Shown here piece by piece: positions 30,144 to 33,307 of a stretch of DNA of 33,307 nucleotides. The DNA comes from a virus. Position numbers and translations under genes: made by a program. The DNA lies in the IMG/VR virus record IMGVR_UViG_3300036770_008723, positions 1 through 33,307 of that record; one strand, given 5' to 3'. Numbering within the stretch: the stretch's first letter is position 1; every line of letters starts with the position of its first letter. Below the pieces are notes generated by a model. That model saw nothing but the letters and a program-made list of their open reading frames with translations, ran no database searches and had not been told where the DNA came from.

Positions 30144-30356
30144 ATGCCCATCGCTGCAACTCCCAACCCCCACCTTCCGCCCCACCTCCGCGAGGTCTGT
30201 GATCTCCTGGCCCGCGGCCTGCTGCGGCTGCGCAGCCGCACCACCGGGGAATGTGCCAGCCCCCCTGCTGAAGGTCGGGAGCGTGGAGACATTCGCCTAC
30301 ACTCCACCGCCCAGCAGCGCCGTCATGCGAACCCCAAGAGAAAGGGAGTCGCATGA
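30144..30356 (+). CDS. Small protein at the head of the recombinase cassette
   Basis: A 70-residue protein. The N-terminus PPHLREVCDLLARGLLRLRSR is a basic amphipathic helix, followed by a polar tail (QQRRHANPKRKGVA). Small ORFs of this type commonly precede DUF2924 and a serine recombinase in alphaproteobacterial islands; their role is unknown. The stop overlaps the DUF2924 start (ATGA). The upstream ribosome binding site is weak (AAGG). Confidence 0.65.
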   Translation: MPIAATPNPHLPPHLREVCDLLARGLLRLRSRTTGECASPPAEGRERGDIRLHSTAQQRRHANPKRKGVA

Positions 30357-30823
30357 CCACGTTGATCACCTTCATCCCCAAGGACACGGTCCTGGCGCGG
30401 CTGTCCGCGCTGCACGCGATGCCCATCGCCCAGCTGAAGCAGCAATGGCGCGAGCTGTTCGGCAAGGAACCGCCGCCCTTCAGCCGGACATACATCCAGA
30501 GCCGCCTGGCCTACCGGATCCAGGAGTTGGCCTACGGCGGTCTCAGGCCCGAGACGGTGGCGAAGCTGGAGGCCATCGGCGAGCAGTTGGACGGCGGCAA
30601 CGCAATCGTCCGCCGCATCCGTCACCAGGATAAGCCGATCGCCGGCACCAGGCTCATCCGCGAGTGGAAGGGCGTACAGCACACGGTGACGGTGCTCGCC
30701 AACGGGTATGAGTGGGAGGGACGGCCGTACCAGTCCCTGTCAGCGGTGGCTCGCGCCATCACCGGCACAAGGTGGAATGGCTTCACCTTCTTTGGCATCA
30801 AGAACCAGCGGGGGTTGGCATGA
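30353..30823 (+). CDS. DUF2924 protein
   Basis: A 156-residue protein with the DUF2924 pattern. It has LKQQWRELFGKEPPPFSRTY, then LAYRIQELAYGGL near residue 60, then the C-terminal GTRLIREWKGVQHTVTVLANGYEWEG and SLSAVARAITGTRWNGFTFFGI. The family is almost always encoded just before a large serine recombinase and is thought to help it, possibly as a DNA-binding or directionality partner; that role is not established. It overlaps both neighbours by 4 bp. Confidence 0.93.
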   Translation: MTTLITFIPKDTVLARLSALHAMPIAQLKQQWRELFGKEPPPFSRTYIQSRLAYRIQELAYGGLRPETVAKLEAIGEQLDGGNAIVRRIRHQDKPIAGTRLIREWKGVQHTVTVLANGYEWEGRPYQSLSAVARAITGTRWNGFTFFGIKNQRGLA

Positions 30824-32178
30824 GCAAGAAATCTCGGCTTCCCACCAGCGAGAAGTCGATCACGGCGGCGGCGGTCCGCAAGACCCGCTGCGCCATCTAC
30901 ACCCGCAAGAGCACCGACGAGGGGCTGGAGAAGGAATTCAACACGCTCGACGCCCAGCGCGACGCCTGCGCCGCGTATATTGCCAGCCAGCGCCAGGAAG
31001 GCTGGATCGAGGTGCCGGACTACTACGATGATGGCGGCTACTCCGGCGGCACCCTGGAGCGCCCGGCGCTGAAGCGCCTACTGGCCGACATCGAGCAAGG
31101 GCGGATCGACGTCATTGTCGTTCATAAGATTGATCGGCTTAGCCGCTCGCTGACGGATTTCGCCAAGCTCGTCGAGACCATGGAGGCGCACAACGTTACG
31201 TTTGTGAGTGTGACTCAGGCGTTTAACACAACGACCTCGATGGGCCGGCTGACGCTGAACATTCTGCTAAGTTTCGCTCAGTTCGAAAGAGAACTGATTG
31301 GCGAGAGAATCAGGGACAAGTTCGCCGCGTCGCGTGCCCGCGGGATGTGGATGGGCGGCAAGGTGCCGCTGGGCTACCGGGTTGAAGCCCGCAAGCTCCT
31401 GGTGGTGGAGAGCGAGGCGAGCCAAGTGCGGGCCATCTTCGAGCGGTTCGTGGGGCTGCGGTCGGCCACAAAGCTGGCTCAGGAACTGCGGCAGCAGGGC
31501 GTCCTGTCGAAGACCGGGATGCCGATCGACAAGGGCTACCTCTATCGGCTCCTGGCCAACCGGACCTACCTTGGCGAGGCAACGCACAAGGGGAAGGTCT
31601 ATCCCGGCGAGCACGATGCCATCGTGCCAAGGGAACTGTGGGACAAGGTGCATGCTGTGCTGCAGGTCAGCCCCAGGGTTCGGGCGAACCAAGCACGGGC
31701 GCAGTCGCCGGCGTTGCTGAAGGGCCTGATCTTCGGGCTGGACGACCGGGCCCTGTCGCCGACGCACACCCAGAAGGGCGGCAAGCAGTATCGCTACTAC
31801 GTGGCTCAGGCGGTGCTGAAGGATCAGGGCACATCGAACCCCGACATTGTGCGCCGCATCGCCGCGGCCGAAATCGAGCAGGTGGTGCTTGCCCAGGTCC
31901 GGGCGCTGGTGCGGCAGCCGGAGGTCATCGTGGGCACTTGGCGTGCGGCCCGCGAGGAGGCCCCCGACGTGACCGAGGCCGAGGTCCGCGAGGCGCTGGA
32001 GCACCTGGAGCCGATGTGGGAGGAGTTGTTCCCGGCCGAGCAGGCGCGGCTGGTACAGTTGCTGGTCGAGCGGGTGACAGTCGGGCCGACCGGCGCGGAC
32101 ATCAAGCTGCGGGTCGAGGGGTTGTCCAGCCTGGTACGGGATCTGCGGGGTAGCACCGCGACGCGGGAGGCGGCGTGA
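30820..32178 (+). CDS. Large serine recombinase (phage integrase)
   Basis: A 452-residue recombinase. The N-terminal resolvase domain has the nucleophile Ser31 in IYTRKSTDEG, DAQRDACAAYI, and the HKIDRLSRS motif (about 105) with active-site arginines. The LSFAQFERELIGERI helix leads into the recombinase domain (to about 260, LANRTYLG). The C-terminal half (260-452) recognises att DNA but lacks a clear cysteine zinc ribbon, ending in a helical region. It joins phage and host att sites without host factors. The ATG at 30820 overlaps the DUF2924 stop. Confidence 0.95.
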   Translation: MSKKSRLPTSEKSITAAAVRKTRCAIYTRKSTDEGLEKEFNTLDAQRDACAAYIASQRQEGWIEVPDYYDDGGYSGGTLERPALKRLLADIEQGRIDVIVVHKIDRLSRSLTDFAKLVETMEAHNVTFVSVTQAFNTTTSMGRLTLNILLSFAQFERELIGERIRDKFAASRARGMWMGGKVPLGYRVEARKLLVVESEASQVRAIFERFVGLRSATKLAQELRQQGVLSKTGMPIDKGYLYRLLANRTYLGEATHKGKVYPGEHDAIVPRELWDKVHAVLQVSPRVRANQARAQSPALLKGLIFGLDDRALSPTHTQKGGKQYRYYVAQAVLKDQGTSNPDIVRRIAAAEIEQVVLAQVRALVRQPEVIVGTWRAAREEAPDVTEAEVREALEHLEPMWEELFPAEQARLVQLLVERVTVGPTGADIKLRVEGLSSLVRDLRGSTATREAA

Positions 32179-32705
32179 TGGCGGACACCGTGACGGTGCG
32201 GGTGCCGCTGGTGATCCGGAAGCGTGGTGGGCGGAAAGTGGTGGTGTCGCCAGATGGGTCCGTGCTGCCCGCCGCACCGCGGCACGTGGCCACCAATGCC
32301 GATCCGGCGCTGCTCAAGGCGCTGGGGCGCGCGTTCCGCTGGAAGCGGTTGCTGGACGATGGGACGTACGCCTCGGTCTCCGATATCGCGCGCGCCGAGA
32401 AGCTGGATCGGACCTACGTCGGCGATGTGCTGCGGCTGACGCTGCTGGCGCCACAGATCGTTGAGGCCATCGTGGAGGGGCGGCAGTCGGCGGAGATGAC
32501 GCTGCCGGTGTTGATGAAGCCGTTCCCGGTCGAGTGGGAGAATATCCTCAGCCCCAAACCCGCTTCACTGGCGTCCAAAGACACTGTTGCTATTGCAGAA
32601 GGGGCGGGAGAAGAAAACCTTGACGATCAAGGCGAAGAATTCCGTGCGATTACAAGCGCACTCAGAACTCGCTCAATACATGCGTCGATATTTCGCTCTA
32701 TCTGA
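32178..32705 (+). CDS. Recombinase-cassette accessory protein with a run-on C-terminus
   Basis: A 175-residue frame. Residues 1-120 match the small protein that usually follows such recombinases: RKRGGRKVVVSPDGSV, DPALLKALGRAFRWKRLLDD, a helix-turn-helix-like SVSDIARAEKLDRTYVGDVL, and LMKPFPVEWEN. Homologues normally stop about there. The remaining about 55 residues (LSPKPASLASKDTVAIAEGA onward) are polar, less GC-rich and partly antisense to the Vsr-like gene. The native stop was probably lost at a junction near 32540. The ATG at 32178 follows GGAGG at 7 bp and overlaps the recombinase stop. Confidence 0.78.
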   Translation: MADTVTVRVPLVIRKRGGRKVVVSPDGSVLPAAPRHVATNADPALLKALGRAFRWKRLLDDGTYASVSDIARAEKLDRTYVGDVLRLTLLAPQIVEAIVEGRQSAEMTLPVLMKPFPVEWENILSPKPASLASKDTVAIAEGAGEENLDDQGEEFRAITSALRTRSIHASIFRSI

Positions 32706-33037
32706 TGCTCCCAGATTCGTATTACCTGCCAGCCACGATGTCGCAGCTTGCGCATGTTACGCGTGTCCCGCCTGCGATTCGCATCAATCTTTGCCTCCCA
32801 GGCAGGCGACAGCTTGTCCCTCCACAATGGGAAACGCCAGCCGTGCCAGAAGTCACCGTCGACCAGTACGACCAACATCGCGTCTCGAAACACGAAGTCG
32901 GGCCGCCCAGGTAGATCGCGTGCGTGGGTTTCGAAGGGGATGCCGACCGCCAGCAGGCGTTCAGCAACTGCAAGTTCCGGCTTGGTGTTGCGCCCCTTGA
33001 TTCGAGCCATGACGGCGCTGCGCTTCTCAGGAGACAT
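32627..33037 (-). CDS. Very-short-patch-repair (Vsr)-like endonuclease
   Basis: A 136-residue nuclease with the Vsr pattern. It opens SPEKRSAVMARIKGRNTKPE, then has LPGRPDFVFRDAMLVVLVDG with the catalytic Asp, DFWHGW (in place of the CFWHxH of E. coli Vsr), and RGWQVIRIWEHQI at the end. Vsr nicks at T:G mismatches arising from deamination of 5-methylcytosine; related proteins accompany cytosine methylases. The ATG at 33037 lacks a good ribosome binding site. A GTG at 33142 with AGAGG would add 35 basic residues, and the frame stays open to the window end. It probably belongs to host DNA or a restriction island beyond the prophage. Confidence 0.82.
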   Translation of the reverse strand: MSPEKRSAVMARIKGRNTKPELAVAERLLAVGIPFETHARDLPGRPDFVFRDAMLVVLVDGDFWHGWRFPLWRDKLSPAWEAKIDANRRRDTRNMRKLRHRGWQVIRIWEHQIERNIDACIERVLSALVIARNSSP

Positions 33038-33307
33038 GATGTCGCCACGGTGGCGGCGAGGCGCGGGGCCCTCAGCCTCGGCCGAGGTTCCCGCCTGGGC
33101 AGATAACTTCGATTGCCGCCTGCTCGCTTTCCTGGTTGGCACACTGCGCCTCTGACGCTCGTCTCGATTTATGCGAATCCGGGTTACGGATCCGTTCTCC
33201 TGTGCATACTCTTGCGCTGCACGGTATGGCCAGCAATCTGCCCGTATCCGCGTCAGGGAGAAGGTATCAGGTGAACGAAGCGGGGCTCGTCGGCATCGAT
33301 CTGCCAC

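Larger units (their letters stand above)
1077..32600. mobile_element. Siphovirus-type prophage (left part incomplete or truncated)
   Basis: Terminase, portal, protease-capsid, connector and tail genes lie in lambda-like order on the minus strand. Replication and recombination genes follow upstream, and a large serine recombinase cassette closes the right side. The right edge is put near 32535-32630, where the last recombinase-cassette gene runs antisense into a Vsr-like gene; I could not see an att core. On the left the recognisable phage genes stop at the tail assembly chaperone. Tape measure, baseplate and fibre genes are either beyond position 1 or lost, so completeness cannot be judged here. 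Confidence 0.93.

Noticed and set aside
33253-33307. C-terminal fragment of a minus-strand gene entering from the right edge
   Set aside because: A short frame ending FVHLIPSP is open from the edge, but two other frames are equally open there and nothing distinguishes them.

Overview
The window is almost entirely a tailed-phage (siphovirus-type) prophage in a very GC-rich genome. Most third codon positions are G or C, and several families (DUF2924, DUF3489, DUF6511, a DUF6456-like protein, ParB-methylase fusions) are typical of alphaproteobacterial prophages. An alphaproteobacterium, possibly of the Rhodospirillales/Acetobacteraceae type, is my inference; nothing in the window names the host.

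Layout. The phage genes run mainly leftwards on the minus strand. From right to left: an integration cassette on the plus strand (30144-32705: small ORF, DUF2924, large serine recombinase, accessory protein); an unrecognised two-gene minus-strand unit (27856-30034); a sigma-70-like factor (27172-27744); a recombination and replication block (17745-27144: two hypotheticals, a RecA/Sak4-like ATPase, an SSB-like protein, DUF6511, a Cas4-like Fe-S exonuclease, a RecD-like helicase, a Toprim primase, a RuvC-like resolvase, a small protein, a DUF6456-like protein); two overlapping ParB-DNA methyltransferase fusions (14631-17397); four plus-strand accessory genes (12760-14781); then the packaging and structural block: TerS, TerL, gpW-like connector, a small membrane protein, lambda-type portal, protease-capsid fusion, DUF2190 decoration protein, M15 peptidase, head-tail joining protein, tail terminator, tail tube, and the tail assembly chaperone with a lambda-like -1 frameshift (1077-1990). 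No tape measure protein or baseplate genes are in view.

Plus-strand genes interrupt the minus-strand phage genome at three places: a nitrilase/beta-ureidopropionase-like amidohydrolase at the left end (194-1087), an AT-richer DUF2971 gene between portal and capsid (7238-8023), and the 12760-14781 cluster. These look like cargo (moron) genes. The nitrilase could instead be host DNA beyond a truncated prophage end. At the far right a minus-strand Vsr-like endonuclease probably lies outside the phage.

How it fits together. The serine recombinase integrates and excises the element. The Sak4, SSB-like, exonuclease, RecD and RuvC genes make a self-contained homologous recombination set beside the primase. 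The two methylases, with no partner nuclease in view, probably mask the phage DNA. TerS and TerL package DNA through the portal into a capsid matured by the fused protease. The strongest unusual signals are a near-symmetric repeat array around a 29-bp alternating purine-pyrimidine tract in the primase 3' end, the frameshift site, an internal ribosome binding site inside the protease-capsid gene, a duplicated leader motif, and the unrecognised 411/325-residue gene pair in an accessory position.
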